The notes under the pieces: generated by a model
Told to the model about the DNA's origin: nothing
What the model saw: the letters and a program-made list of their open reading frames with translations, nothing else
Database searches by the model: none
DNA from: Rothia sp. HMSC078H08
GTDB lineage: Bacteria; Actinomycetota; Actinomycetes; Actinomycetales; Micrococcaceae
Direction: 5' to 3'
Length of the DNA stretch: 22,515 bases
Assembly: GCF_001808955.1 (NCBI RefSeq)
Contig: NZ_KV795256.1
Coordinates: 219,127 to 241,641, forward strand
Shown here: piece by piece, positions 8,780 through 16,504 of the stretch
Layout of the letters: the number at the start of each line of letters is the position of its first letter
How positions within the stretch are numbered: position 1 is the first letter of the stretch
Program-made: the position numbers and the translations under genes

Positions 8780-8843
8780 GCTTTATTCACGCCCAATGAC
8801 GAACGCGAAAACCTAATAAAAATCTAAAGTGTCAGCGAACCGA

Positions 8844-9641
8844 CTAGTGTCCCTCAGAAACCGAGCCCTGCAGGTACACAGCCAGCAGCAGAGCGAACAC
8901 ATAAGCCTGGATGCACTGAATCATGAATTCCAGGAAGTACAGGAACATGCCCAGAGCACCGGGAGCAATAGCAGCCAGGTAGCCGATACCGCCCAGAGCC
9001 TCAACCATGTAGGTCACCATGCTGGATGCAACCATCAGCGCCACGTGACCACCGAACATGGTCGCGAAAAGACGCAGTGCGTGGGTTGCGGGGCGAATCA
9101 GCATGTTCGAGAAGAACTCGATCGGGATCAGGAGGGGGTAAATCCACATCGGCAGGCCCGCAGGCATGGTGATGTCCTTGAAGAAGCCGCCCAGGCCCTT
9201 GCGCTTGATGCCCACGCCGACCCAGGTCAGGTATGCCACGCCAGCCAGCGCGTAGGCGCTACCGGGGTGGGAGAAGGAGGGCAGCTGGATGAACGGAATC
9301 GCGCCGTAAAGGTTGTTCACCAGAACAAAGAAGAAGGAGGCGAACAGAATCGGGACGAAAGGCTTGTAGTGCTGAACACCCAGGGTTTCCTTGCCGAGGG
9401 TGTTGCGAGCAAACAGGTAGCCGGACTCAGCGATGAACTGAGTCTTTCCGGGAACCATGGCACGCTTGCGCGCTGCGGTGAGGAAGAAGACCGCAATAAT
9501 CACCACGGAGAGTAGCACCAGCGCGTTCTGCTTACCAAAGGCGAAATCACCAATGGTGAAGAAGGGGGGAAGATGCATGTCTTCGGGGTTTGGCGGAACA
9601 TAGGCCCCGGCTTCCGCGAGGATCAACCCGTTCTCGATCAA
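8844..9641 (-). CDS. atpB: ATP synthase Fo a subunit, proton channel
   Basis: The a subunit forms the two proton half-channels against the c ring. The essential arginine is Arg190 in HALRLFATM, and the conserved late helix IQCIQAYVFALL follows (about 241-252). Five to six membrane segments are visible. The residue four after the Arg is Thr, where Asn is common. I chose TTG at 9641, giving 265 residues, because GAAAGGA sits 6 nt upstream. The longer TTG frame from 9674 starts inside a 7-bp hairpin (CAAGAGC/GCTCTTG) and lacks a ribosome-binding site. The gene follows the AtpZ-like gene after 112 bp. Confidence 0.93.
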   Translation of the reverse strand: MIENGLILAEAGAYVPPNPEDMHLPPFFTIGDFAFGKQNALVLLSVVIIAVFFLTAARKRAMVPGKTQFIAESGYLFARNTLGKETLGVQHYKPFVPILFASFFFVLVNNLYGAIPFIQLPSFSHPGSAYALAGVAYLTWVGVGIKRKGLGGFFKDITMPAGLPMWIYPLLIPIEFFSNMLIRPATHALRLFATMFGGHVALMVASSMVTYMVEALGGIGYLAAIAPGALGMFLYFLEFMIQCIQAYVFALLLAVYLQGSVSEGH

Positions 9642-9727
9642 AGCAAGTCCTTTCTTGCTGCTTGTGGCTATCAAGAGCCCATGCCAGCTCTTGCGTGACT
9701 GACATGCTAACTACATGGATGAATGTG

Positions 9728-9764
9728 TGACCTAGCGGTCCGCGTTCAATGACCTAGCGGTCCG
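9728..9764 (-). repeat. Direct repeat across the stop of the AtpZ-like gene
   Basis: TGACCTAGCGGTCCG is present at 9728-9742 and again, identical over 15 bp, at 9750-9764, with a 22-bp period. The upper-coordinate copy contains the last codons and TAG stop (9754-9756) of the AtpZ-like gene. The other copy lies just downstream on the transcript. Confidence 0.9.
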
Positions 9765-10014
9765 TATTCTGCCTGGCCATATGGGTGAAGACGAGGGTTA
9801 AACCCCCGATGGCGCCGATTAAGACGCCAACCCATACCATCCAGGTGGTGGAGAAGACCAGGTCACCGAGGTAACCAATACCTCCCCACACCGCAACGCC
9901 GATGATCAGGTAGAGAATTGACATCACGGCGCCGGAGAGACCTCCGCCGGATACCAATTCTCCGGTGGTGCGGAGCTTTCGATCTCCGTCCCACCACTTC
10001 TTCTCCTCGGCCAA
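9754..10014 (-). CDS. AtpZ/AtpI-type small membrane protein
   Basis: This protein of about 86 residues has a short charged N-terminus and two transmembrane helices (about 27-48 and 57-76). Gly-rich GGIGYLGDLVF lies at the end of the first and WVGVLIGAIGG lies in the second, the pattern of the AtpZ/AtpI family. Members of this family sit just upstream of atpB and are implicated in c-ring assembly or Mg2+ handling. TTG at 10014 is chosen because GAAAGGA lies 8 nt upstream. A GTG at 10035 is the alternative and would give 93 residues. The stop-codon region is duplicated downstream. Confidence 0.75.
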   Translation of the reverse strand: MAEEKKWWDGDRKLRTTGELVSGGGLSGAVMSILYLIIGVAVWGGIGYLGDLVFSTTWMVWVGVLIGAIGGLTLVFTHMARQNTDR

Positions 10015-10043
10015 ACGTATATTCCTTTCAAACACCTATCGTG

Positions 10044-10616
10044 TTACCGACTATGGTCTTCCGAGTCGGTGTCGAAGTACAAAATTCTCAATCGTGCAAT
10101 GCTGACTGTCTCAATAACAATCCACAGAATCACGCCGGTGCATGCGCCTGCGAGAGTCCAACCGTGCCTCAGGTTCTCTGGGAACGGAACAAACATCAAC
10201 ACCAGACCGAGCAGGGCAATCTTCACAAGGTAGCTCACCACCAGCGATTTGGGTACGCCCCAGTCGAAAATGGGAGCAATCAGCATAACTAATACGCCCA
10301 GAGTGAAGCATATATAGATTATCAGAAAGCCCAATGTTATTCCTAGCGCGCCCACGGGGCCCGCAAACAGGCACGCACTCATCATACCGCCGAACCAAGC
10401 CAGCAAAGAGTATGCCGATACCCTGTAGAACAAAAATTTCCAGGAAAGCTCTTGACTCTCGTAAGAAGATGCCCTCAGTCCTACCCGGGCACGCTCTCGG
10501 CGACGTTCCCGTTGCCTCCTACGCTCCGCGGGTGGGTACCACAGAACATCGGCCACGCGCCTCCAGACAGGCTCTGCTACAGCCTCCTTTTGAGGTTGTG
10601 GCGACCTAGACACCAT
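10044..10616 (-). CDS. AtpI-like integral membrane protein
   Basis: This 190-residue protein has a basic cytoplasmic N-terminus (Arg-rich at about 32-48) and about four transmembrane segments (about 64-84, 88-113, 124-145, 155-176). Direct sequence motifs are weak. Its position between wecA and the ATP synthase genes matches the mycobacterial atpI locus (rfe-atpI-atpB). The call therefore rests on synteny and topology. The ATG overlaps the wecA stop as TAATG and has GGGGAGA upstream, so it is translationally coupled to wecA. It is followed by the AtpZ-like gene after about 29 bp. A role in Fo assembly is inferred. Confidence 0.65.
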   Translation of the reverse strand: MVSRSPQPQKEAVAEPVWRRVADVLWYPPAERRRQRERRRERARVGLRASSYESQELSWKFLFYRVSAYSLLAWFGGMMSACLFAGPVGALGITLGFLIIYICFTLGVLVMLIAPIFDWGVPKSLVVSYLVKIALLGLVLMFVPFPENLRHGWTLAGACTGVILWIVIETVSIARLRILYFDTDSEDHSR

Positions 10617-11929
10617 TAGTGTTTCTCCCCACGGTTCTGTTTCGACTGAGGCGCAGAAGAGTGCTCATTAGAAGGCTGCTCCGCGTAATCTTTCACCGAG
10701 TCCGGAATGATGGGCGCGGGATGCAGAGAGGTCGGTTCCACCCGCTCCGGGGTTGCGGGAACACCGGTCGCAGAAGAAGACGAGGTGCCCCGACCCGCCT
10801 TCTTCGGGGCTGCCGGCTGCTCCGCGGGAGAAGCCGACGAGGGGGTACCGGCCTCGGCAGAGGAGCCGCCCTTCGCCGCCTTCGTCAGGTCAATCGTTGA
10901 GCTGGGGGCTTCACCACCAAAAAGCTGCGGCATGCGCAGGTACACGGCCAGCACGGCGAGCGCCACAAGCACCACGCCGAGCGCGGCAAAACCAGCACCC
11001 GAGGTGTACAGGTCGGAGGCGAAGGCCAGCAGGACCCACACCAAAATCGTCATGCCCGTAACCACTGCGGTCGATCCCAGGTGGCTGAAGCCCACGTCCG
11101 TCAGGCGCTGATACACGTGAGTGCGGTGCGGCTTGTACCATTGCCCCCCCGCCATGAAGCGGCGGAAGAGAGTCGAACCGGCATCGGCCAGATAGGTAAC
11201 GAGAGGAGCGAAGGCCAGCAGCACCGGAACGTCAGCAAACCAGGCGCCCACCGCCAGAGTGCCTAGGGCCGTACCCAGCACGTAGGAACCGGCATCCCCC
11301 AGAAAGACGTTCTTGCCCGGGCGCACGTTCCACGGCAGAAACGCCAGGTACGCGCCGGCCACCGCCACACCCCCCATAGCCAGCCAGGGCAGGTTGACCA
11401 TCCAACCGGTCAGCGCGTACGCCAAACCGGCCACCAGGCCGTGAGCACCCGAGATGCCGTTGATGCCGTCCATAAAGTTGGCCACGTTAATGTAGCCCGC
11501 GATGAACACGGCACCAACCACCACCAGCAACGGATTGGTCCCCTGAACCGTCGCGAAACTGACGCTCACCAACACACCGATGACCAGCTGCAGGGCAGCG
11601 CGACGAACGATACTCACGCCGCGAATATCTTCGAGCCAGCCCAGGGCCAGGGAGAAAAGCATGGCGGCGGCAATCGTGATGGCCAGCTGCAGGGACTCGG
11701 CGGAGCGGTAGGTCCAGCCCAGCAGGGTCGCCACGAGGAAAGCCAGCAGGGTCGCCGCGGCCGTCGCCAGGCCCATGCCGCGGTAGGTCGGCGTGGTGTG
11801 CGAGGACCGTTCGTTGGGGATGTCCACCATGTTGTAACGATGCAGAATCGGACGCACCGCAAAGGGCAGGAGGGCACCGGCAATCACCGCAAGAACGAAA
11901 ATGCTCGTTAGCTCGGGAAAGGAGGTCAT
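10616..11929 (-). CDS. wecA: WecA/TagO-family polyprenyl-phosphate sugar-1-phosphate transferase
   Basis: This multi-pass enzyme of the MraY/WecA/TagO family should transfer a sugar-1-phosphate (often GlcNAc-1-P) from a UDP-sugar to undecaprenyl phosphate, the first lipid-linked step of an envelope polymer. Motifs: DIPNERSSH..PTYRGMG (36-53), LEDIRG (99-104, where the family usually has Asp-Asp), NFMDGING (151-158), FLGDAGS (209-215) and HRTHVYQRL (268-276). About ten transmembrane helices end near residue 332. A 100-residue Ser/Pro/Ala/Glu-rich tail follows, probably cytoplasmic and disordered. The start has GGAG 5 nt upstream. It is preceded by the CapD-like gene after 108 bp and overlaps the AtpI-like gene. 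The exact sugar is not determined. Confidence 0.9.
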   Translation of the reverse strand: MTSFPELTSIFVLAVIAGALLPFAVRPILHRYNMVDIPNERSSHTTPTYRGMGLATAAATLLAFLVATLLGWTYRSAESLQLAITIAAAMLFSLALGWLEDIRGVSIVRRAALQLVIGVLVSVSFATVQGTNPLLVVVGAVFIAGYINVANFMDGINGISGAHGLVAGLAYALTGWMVNLPWLAMGGVAVAGAYLAFLPWNVRPGKNVFLGDAGSYVLGTALGTLAVGAWFADVPVLLAFAPLVTYLADAGSTLFRRFMAGGQWYKPHRTHVYQRLTDVGFSHLGSTAVVTGMTILVWVLLAFASDLYTSGAGFAALGVVLVALAVLAVYLRMPQLFGGEAPSSTIDLTKAAKGGSSAEAGTPSSASPAEQPAAPKKAGRGTSSSSATGVPATPERVEPTSLHPAPIIPDSVKDYAEQPSNEHSSAPQSKQNRGEKH

Positions 11930-12037
11930 GATGGCTCCGGGTCGTACTGTCTTGTGAATGTGTTTATCGTATGGCTCCGCCGACCCCGGGGCGCCGGGAA
12001 GACGCTCCGATAGGGGCGGCGTCGAAGAGCCAGTCGG

Positions 12038-13996
12038 TTAGAAGGTCTGCGCGTTCTCCAGGGTGCGCGGATCGGGTGCGCGCTCCAGGCCGTGGCGTTC
12101 GTAGCCGCTGTGCTCGCGGTAGTTCTGAATCCACAGCTCGTAATCCAGCTCGTCCGGGTTCAGGGCCGGCGCGCTCGAGCGTGAAATGTAGCGGTTCTCC
12201 TCGCTGGGCACGAGCTTCTCCGTATCGCCGAAGAGCGTCTCGTCTAGCTTCTCGCCCTTGCGCAGGCCAATCTCCTTGATTTCAACGTCATAGCGTTCGT
12301 AGGCCTGGCGCATCGCCTTGGCCACGTCCAGGATCTTGACCGGTTGGCCCATGTCCAGCACCATGACCTCGCCCGGACGGCCAATCGCACCGGCCAGCAT
12401 CACGAGCAGGCAGGCATCCGCGATGAGCATGAAGTAGCGGGTCGCGCGCTTATCGGTCAGGGTAATCGGGCCGCCAGAGAGAATCTGCTTGGTGAAGAGC
12501 GGCTTAATCGAGCCGCGCGAACCAAACACGTTGCCGAACCGCACCGACACGTAGGTGTTGCCGGTCTTCTCGCCAAAGTACGCGGTCAGGCGCTCCGCCA
12601 CGCGCTTGGACTGGCCCAGGGCCGTCTTCGGGTCCGCCGCCTTATCGGTCGAGACGTTTACGAAGGTCTTTACACCCACGGCCTCGGCGGCACGCAAGAC
12701 GTTCAGGGTGCCCAGGGAGTTCGTCTTCCAGGCCTCCTGCGGGTAGGCCTCCAGCGCCGACACGTGCTTCAGCGCGGCGGCGTGGAACACCACCTCGGGG
12801 CGGCGCTCCCGGAAAATCTCCAGCAGGGTATCGCCCTCGCGAATATCCGCGAGGATGATGCGGTCGTCGTCCAGGCTTGACTCGTGCGTAATCGACACCT
12901 TGGTGTCCATCAGCAGAGTCTCGTCGTGGTCGAGCATCATCAGGGTCTCGGGCTCAAATTCGCTAATCTGGCGGCAGAGCTCAGAACCAATCGAACCGCC
13001 CGCACCCGTAACCAGTACACGCTTACCGTGCAGGTACGAACGCAGAATATCGCGGTCAATATCGTAGTTAATCTCGCCACGAATCACGCGCATCAGGTCG
13101 TTATCGCTCGCGGTAATCAGACGCTCGCCCATCAGTCGAGCATTCGCGCTACTGATACGCTGAACCTCAACCTTAAGCTTACGCATGCGGTTGCAGAAGG
13201 CCTCAAAATAGTCCTCCGGCATATCGGAAATCGTGACGATCACCTTGTGAGTGCCCGATTCGCGAATCGCGCGCTCCAGCTCGCGGTAGGTCGTAATCAC
13301 CTGGATACCGTGGAACTTAGTGCCGGCCTTCAGCTGGTCATCGTCGAAGACCGCAACCGGGCGAAGCTTCGCATCCTCATCGTGCAGCATGGAATCCATC
13401 ACCATGCCGCCGATGAAACCGGCGCCGTACACGATCACCGGTTCGCCCGTCAGCTCACGCACCGCGCCGCGCTCGGTATAGACGCGCTTGGCCATGCGGG
13501 CACCGGCCATCATAATCAGGCTGAACGCCGCGGCAATCGCGGGCACACTGTGTGGAATATGCGGCAGGCCAACAAGCTCATCCACAAAGGAGAAACCGGT
13601 CAGCACCACGCCCGTGCTCAGCGCCGCCGCCGCGGCGCGCCACGACTCGTCGAAGGATCCGTAGGAGTACACGCCGTTATAAATCTTGGCTACCGCCAAA
13701 CCGAAAATCAGCTGTAGCAGCACCGCCCCGGCGGCCGTAATCGTCAGCGAAATGGGGTGGATGATGTCAAACACCGAGCCATTGCTAAGTAGCACGCTAT
13801 AGCGCAGCATGTACGCGAACAGCACCGCAAGAACCCAGGCGCTCGAGTCAATCAGCGCCTGCGCAATCAGCCACCACGGCTTGCGCTCGTACAGACGATT
13901 CACCAGAACGGCTCCGGAATCGCCCTCCGTCATCAGCGTGCCGCGCTGAGCAGCACGTCGTACCGCCTCGTGGGCGTCAGATTTCAGCTGGGCCAT
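12038..13996 (-). CDS. FlaA1/CapD-type membrane nucleotide-sugar dehydratase/epimerase
   Basis: This 652-residue protein has an N-terminal four-helix membrane domain (about 42-166). Next comes a CoA-binding-like Rossmann domain with VYGAGFIGG (189-197), then a C-terminal SDR domain with VTGAGGSIGS (329-338), AAALKHV (406-412), VSTDKAADP (448-456) and SKR (463-465). This is the architecture of WbpM, PglF and FlaA1/CapD, which make 4-keto-6-deoxy amino sugars from UDP-GlcNAc or epimerise it. The expected role is supplying a modified UDP-HexNAc for the WecA-type enzyme and glycosyltransferases. The ATG overlaps the upstream glycosyltransferase stop (TAATG), with AGGAGG 7 nt before it. The substrate is inferred from the family. 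Confidence 0.9.
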   Translation of the reverse strand: MAQLKSDAHEAVRRAAQRGTLMTEGDSGAVLVNRLYERKPWWLIAQALIDSSAWVLAVLFAYMLRYSVLLSNGSVFDIIHPISLTITAAGAVLLQLIFGLAVAKIYNGVYSYGSFDESWRAAAAALSTGVVLTGFSFVDELVGLPHIPHSVPAIAAAFSLIMMAGARMAKRVYTERGAVRELTGEPVIVYGAGFIGGMVMDSMLHDEDAKLRPVAVFDDDQLKAGTKFHGIQVITTYRELERAIRESGTHKVIVTISDMPEDYFEAFCNRMRKLKVEVQRISSANARLMGERLITASDNDLMRVIRGEINYDIDRDILRSYLHGKRVLVTGAGGSIGSELCRQISEFEPETLMMLDHDETLLMDTKVSITHESSLDDDRIILADIREGDTLLEIFRERRPEVVFHAAALKHVSALEAYPQEAWKTNSLGTLNVLRAAEAVGVKTFVNVSTDKAADPKTALGQSKRVAERLTAYFGEKTGNTYVSVRFGNVFGSRGSIKPLFTKQILSGGPITLTDKRATRYFMLIADACLLVMLAGAIGRPGEVMVLDMGQPVKILDVAKAMRQAYERYDVEIKEIGLRKGEKLDETLFGDTEKLVPSEENRYISRSSAPALNPDELDYELWIQNYREHSGYERHGLERAPDPRTLENAQTF

Positions 13997-15972
13997 TAAA
14001 AGCCTCCTTCAGATGCGGCACCGGTGAAACGGTCCGAAGATGAGCGAGTAGAGGATGCGCGTGCGGCCACGGTGGACAGCGCGCGGAAAGCGTTGCGGCG
14101 CAGGGATTCGGGCACGAAGCGGTACACGCTGCGCACCGCCATGTTCTGCGCCCAGCGGGCCTTCGAAATGGCGTGGCCCGTGTACAGTCGGCGTTGAATC
14201 GCCCAGTCCTGCTTCCAGGCGTCCACTCCCCCGCGCTTCGTGTAGGCGCCGGCGCCCACGCGGTAGCGCACGAGAGGTGCGGGCAGGTTGCCCAGGCGGT
14301 AGCCGGCGTCGCGCAGGCGCATCCACAGCCACCAGTCCTCGGCACCGGGCACGTACTCGTAACCGCCGAGGGTCTGCACGGCGCTCTTACGGAATGCCAC
14401 CGAGGGGTGGTAGATCGGGTTGCGCGAATCCATGGCGCGGAGCAGTCGTTTGGGCTCGACGATGGCCTCGCGAACCGATTCGACCGCCGAGTTGTTCTCG
14501 TTGACCTCGAGCATGGCCGAACCGAGTAGCGCGTAGCCACCCGCGGCCAGGGCCGGAATCAGCTCGGCGAAGCGGGTGGGCTCGGAAATATCGTCAGAAT
14601 CGGCGCGCGCCACCAACTCGTAGCTGCAGGCCTGCAGACCCGCGTTCAGGGCCTCGGCCAAACCCACGTTCTGCGGTAGCTCCACGAGCTGAATCGGCGG
14701 GCAATCCAGGTTTTCGGCGCGGGCACCCCAGCGGTCCACCACGGCGCGCAGCTCGGGGGTAAGCGGACCGTCCAGGACCAGCACGAGCTCGGAGGGGCGC
14801 AGGGTCTGGTTCAACAGATTCGATTCCAGCGCCTGTTCCAGGTACGCGGGGTTCTCCTTCGCGTACACGCTCATGAGCACCGAGAAGTCGGGGGCGGAGC
14901 TCACGCATCCAGCGGCCCCGGCGTTCCCGGTCACGACCGGCTCGGGGTTCGAGGCCGGAACGCCGTAGCGCCCCGGGAAGGTCAGCGGGTAGATGCCCTC
15001 CAGCACCCGGCGGTTCGGGGTGGGCGGGCGCAGGCCGTCACGCAGACCGTTCAGGAAATACCCCAGGTAGGTACGGCGGTCGTCGGTACGAAGCAGGGTG
15101 GAGACCCACAGGCGGGCCGAAGAACCACCGTAGAGCAGCTTTTCCAGCGGGTTCAGGGTACGCGAGCGCGTAAACACCCACAGCTTATTGCGCACGTCGT
15201 TATAGAAGCGCGGGCCGGGGTTGGCGTTCGTCGTGCCGAAGGTCTTGGTGTGGTGCTTCGCCACCGAGGAAGGCACCGCAATGCCGTCGCGGTGGTGAAT
15301 CAGGCGGGTCGAGAATTCGAAATCGTCGTTCCAGATGAAGAATTCGGCGATGGGCAGGCCGCCGTTACGGCGGATGGCCTGCGCGTCCATGAGAATCGAG
15401 ACGAAGGAGGCGCTGCGAATCGGGCGGGCCCCCACCGCACGGGCGCGGGCGTGGCGCTGCTCCCCCGCCGCAAACATCGTGCGAGGGGTGTTCATGGGGT
15501 GGTCCTCACCGTTCGTCCACACCACGCGAGAGGCCACCACCGCGGGGCGTTCGGCGGGAACCTCGGAGTAGCCGAGCCACGCCTCAACGGCTTCGGCCAG
15601 GGTGTTTTCGGTCGGCTCGGTGTCATCATCCATGACCCACACGAGGTCGGGGTTGTGGCGTTCCAGGGCACGGTCGATGCCCACCGCGAAACCGCCGGCG
15701 CCGCCCATGTTCTGCCGCAGGGTAATGCGGTCCACCGGCAGGTCGTACTCCAGGGAGTCCAGGTATGCGGCGGTGTCATCGGTGGAAGCGTTATCGACGA
15801 TGACCACGGCGACCGGGCGCATCCGGCCCGAGGCGATGCCCGCCAGGGTCTTGGGAAGCAAATCGTGGCGGTTGTAGGTTACGACCACCGCGACGGCGTG
15901 GGGTTCGTGCTGACCGTCATGTTCGGCGGGGTGCTGGACAGGCGCGGGTCGGTCGCTGTGCTGTTCTGCCAT
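13996..15972 (-). CDS. Two-domain family 2 glycosyltransferase
   Basis: This 658-residue fusion contains two GT-A glycosyltransferases of family 2. Domain 1 (about 25-320): VTYNR (31-35), VDNAST (59-64), DDD metal motif (115-117) and WNDDFEF (214-220). It resembles the rhamnosyl/galactofuranosyl group (GlfT-like). A linker (about 325-360) follows. Domain 2 (about 361-600): FSVLMSVY (363-370), RADSDD (456-461) and GAEDWWLW (543-550), resembling amylovoran/capsule-type transferases. There are no transmembrane helices or signal peptide, so it is probably cytoplasmic and works on a lipid-linked acceptor. The start is supported by GGAGGGAGA about 7 nt upstream. It overlaps the CapD-like gene, and its promoter should lie in the palindrome-rich region upstream. 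Two sequential additions by one polypeptide are inferred. Confidence 0.9.
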   Translation of the reverse strand: MAEQHSDRPAPVQHPAEHDGQHEPHAVAVVVTYNRHDLLPKTLAGIASGRMRPVAVVIVDNASTDDTAAYLDSLEYDLPVDRITLRQNMGGAGGFAVGIDRALERHNPDLVWVMDDDTEPTENTLAEAVEAWLGYSEVPAERPAVVASRVVWTNGEDHPMNTPRTMFAAGEQRHARARAVGARPIRSASFVSILMDAQAIRRNGGLPIAEFFIWNDDFEFSTRLIHHRDGIAVPSSVAKHHTKTFGTTNANPGPRFYNDVRNKLWVFTRSRTLNPLEKLLYGGSSARLWVSTLLRTDDRRTYLGYFLNGLRDGLRPPTPNRRVLEGIYPLTFPGRYGVPASNPEPVVTGNAGAAGCVSSAPDFSVLMSVYAKENPAYLEQALESNLLNQTLRPSELVLVLDGPLTPELRAVVDRWGARAENLDCPPIQLVELPQNVGLAEALNAGLQACSYELVARADSDDISEPTRFAELIPALAAGGYALLGSAMLEVNENNSAVESVREAIVEPKRLLRAMDSRNPIYHPSVAFRKSAVQTLGGYEYVPGAEDWWLWMRLRDAGYRLGNLPAPLVRYRVGAGAYTKRGGVDAWKQDWAIQRRLYTGHAISKARWAQNMAVRSVYRFVPESLRRNAFRALSTVAARASSTRSSSDRFTGAASEGGF

Positions 15973-16120
15973 AGTGTTCTCCCTCCGCGGCGCCGAGGCA
16001 CCTTATCCGTTCAACGTTGAGGCATAATCCTTCTCCGTGCGGGGACCGGGTGTTTCGGCGGTGCCCGCGACGCTACTGGATGAGGATATAACTCTCCAAA
16101 GTGACCATTTTACCGGGGTC

Positions 16121-16136
16121 TTCACCTCGAGGTGAA
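16121..16136. promoter_or_regulatory. 16-bp perfect palindrome, candidate operator
   Basis: TTCACCTCGAGGTGAA is a perfect palindrome about 150 bp upstream of the glycosyltransferase ATG and next to a possible minus-strand -10. It shares TTCACC/GGTGAA arms with the dyad at 16226-16248, which suggests two sites for one dimeric regulator. Confidence 0.5.
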
Positions 16137-16225
16137 TCTTCCCCCACTAACGCACCCATTATGACGCATATTCAACCTCAACCGGTTGTTTTTTCGCATA
16201 TCGGACTGCGCCGGCCCCGCGGCAG

Positions 16226-16248
16226 TTCACCCTTCGCCAGAGGGTGAA
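16226..16248. promoter_or_regulatory. 8-bp dyad with 7-nt spacer, candidate operator or hairpin
   Basis: TTCACCCT and AGGGTGAA are separated by TCGCCAG. No T-tract follows on either strand, and no gene ends nearby, so a terminator is unlikely. The arms repeat the TTCACC/GGTGAA half-sites of the palindrome 105 bp away. Confidence 0.5.
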
Positions 16249-16504
16249 TAACCTCTAAGGATTAGGTGGAGGCGCAGGTTACGAGCTGGTATTACGGCCC
16301 GCGGCGAAGCAAGGTGCCGTTCAGCCAATGTTTTCAAGGCTGTTTTCGATGGCTCCCCTGTGCCCGAGCTGTGCCCGTCGTGCGAAAAAGCGACCAAAAA
16401 CCGGTCACCGCCCCAACAATTCACCATAACCGGTGCAAATATGCGAAAGTTGAAATGACCCTGTTTTTCCCCGCACCGACCGCGGGCTTTTGAGAGGTAA
16501 AGAC

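Larger units (their letters stand above)
15973..16504. promoter_or_regulatory. Divergent 532-bp intergenic region with palindromes
   Basis: This gene-free region lies between the glycosyltransferase (minus) and the epimerase (plus) and must hold both promoters. It contains two strong dyads built from TTCACC and GGTGAA, a CAACCGGTTG palindrome (16179-16188) followed by six T, and two CGCATA copies (16165-16170, 16195-16200). A possible minus-strand -10 (TTATAT, about 16088-16093) lies beside the first dyad, without a clear -35. A TTGAAA (16450-16455) upstream of the epimerase has no good -10. A small CAGCC/GGCTG hairpin followed by TTTT lies at 16322-16346. I see no convincing open reading frame or RNA gene. 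Confidence 0.6.

Noticed and set aside
9642..9674. Longer atpB start (TTG at 9674)
   Set aside because: The start sits inside a hairpin and lacks a ribosome-binding site. TTG at 9641 has GAAAGGA 6 nt upstream.
12884..13717. 277-codon plus-strand frame opposite the CapD-like gene
   Set aside because: It is His/Arg-rich with no domain and lies fully inside a well-supported gene.
15250..16020. 256-codon plus-strand frame opposite the glycosyltransferase
   Set aside because: It is low-complexity Gly/Val/Arg/His and antisense to the conserved GT2 motifs.
16179..16194. CAACCGGTTG followed by six T as a terminator
   Set aside because: The palindrome has no loop. The alternative 5-bp stem is weak, and no plus-strand gene ends upstream.
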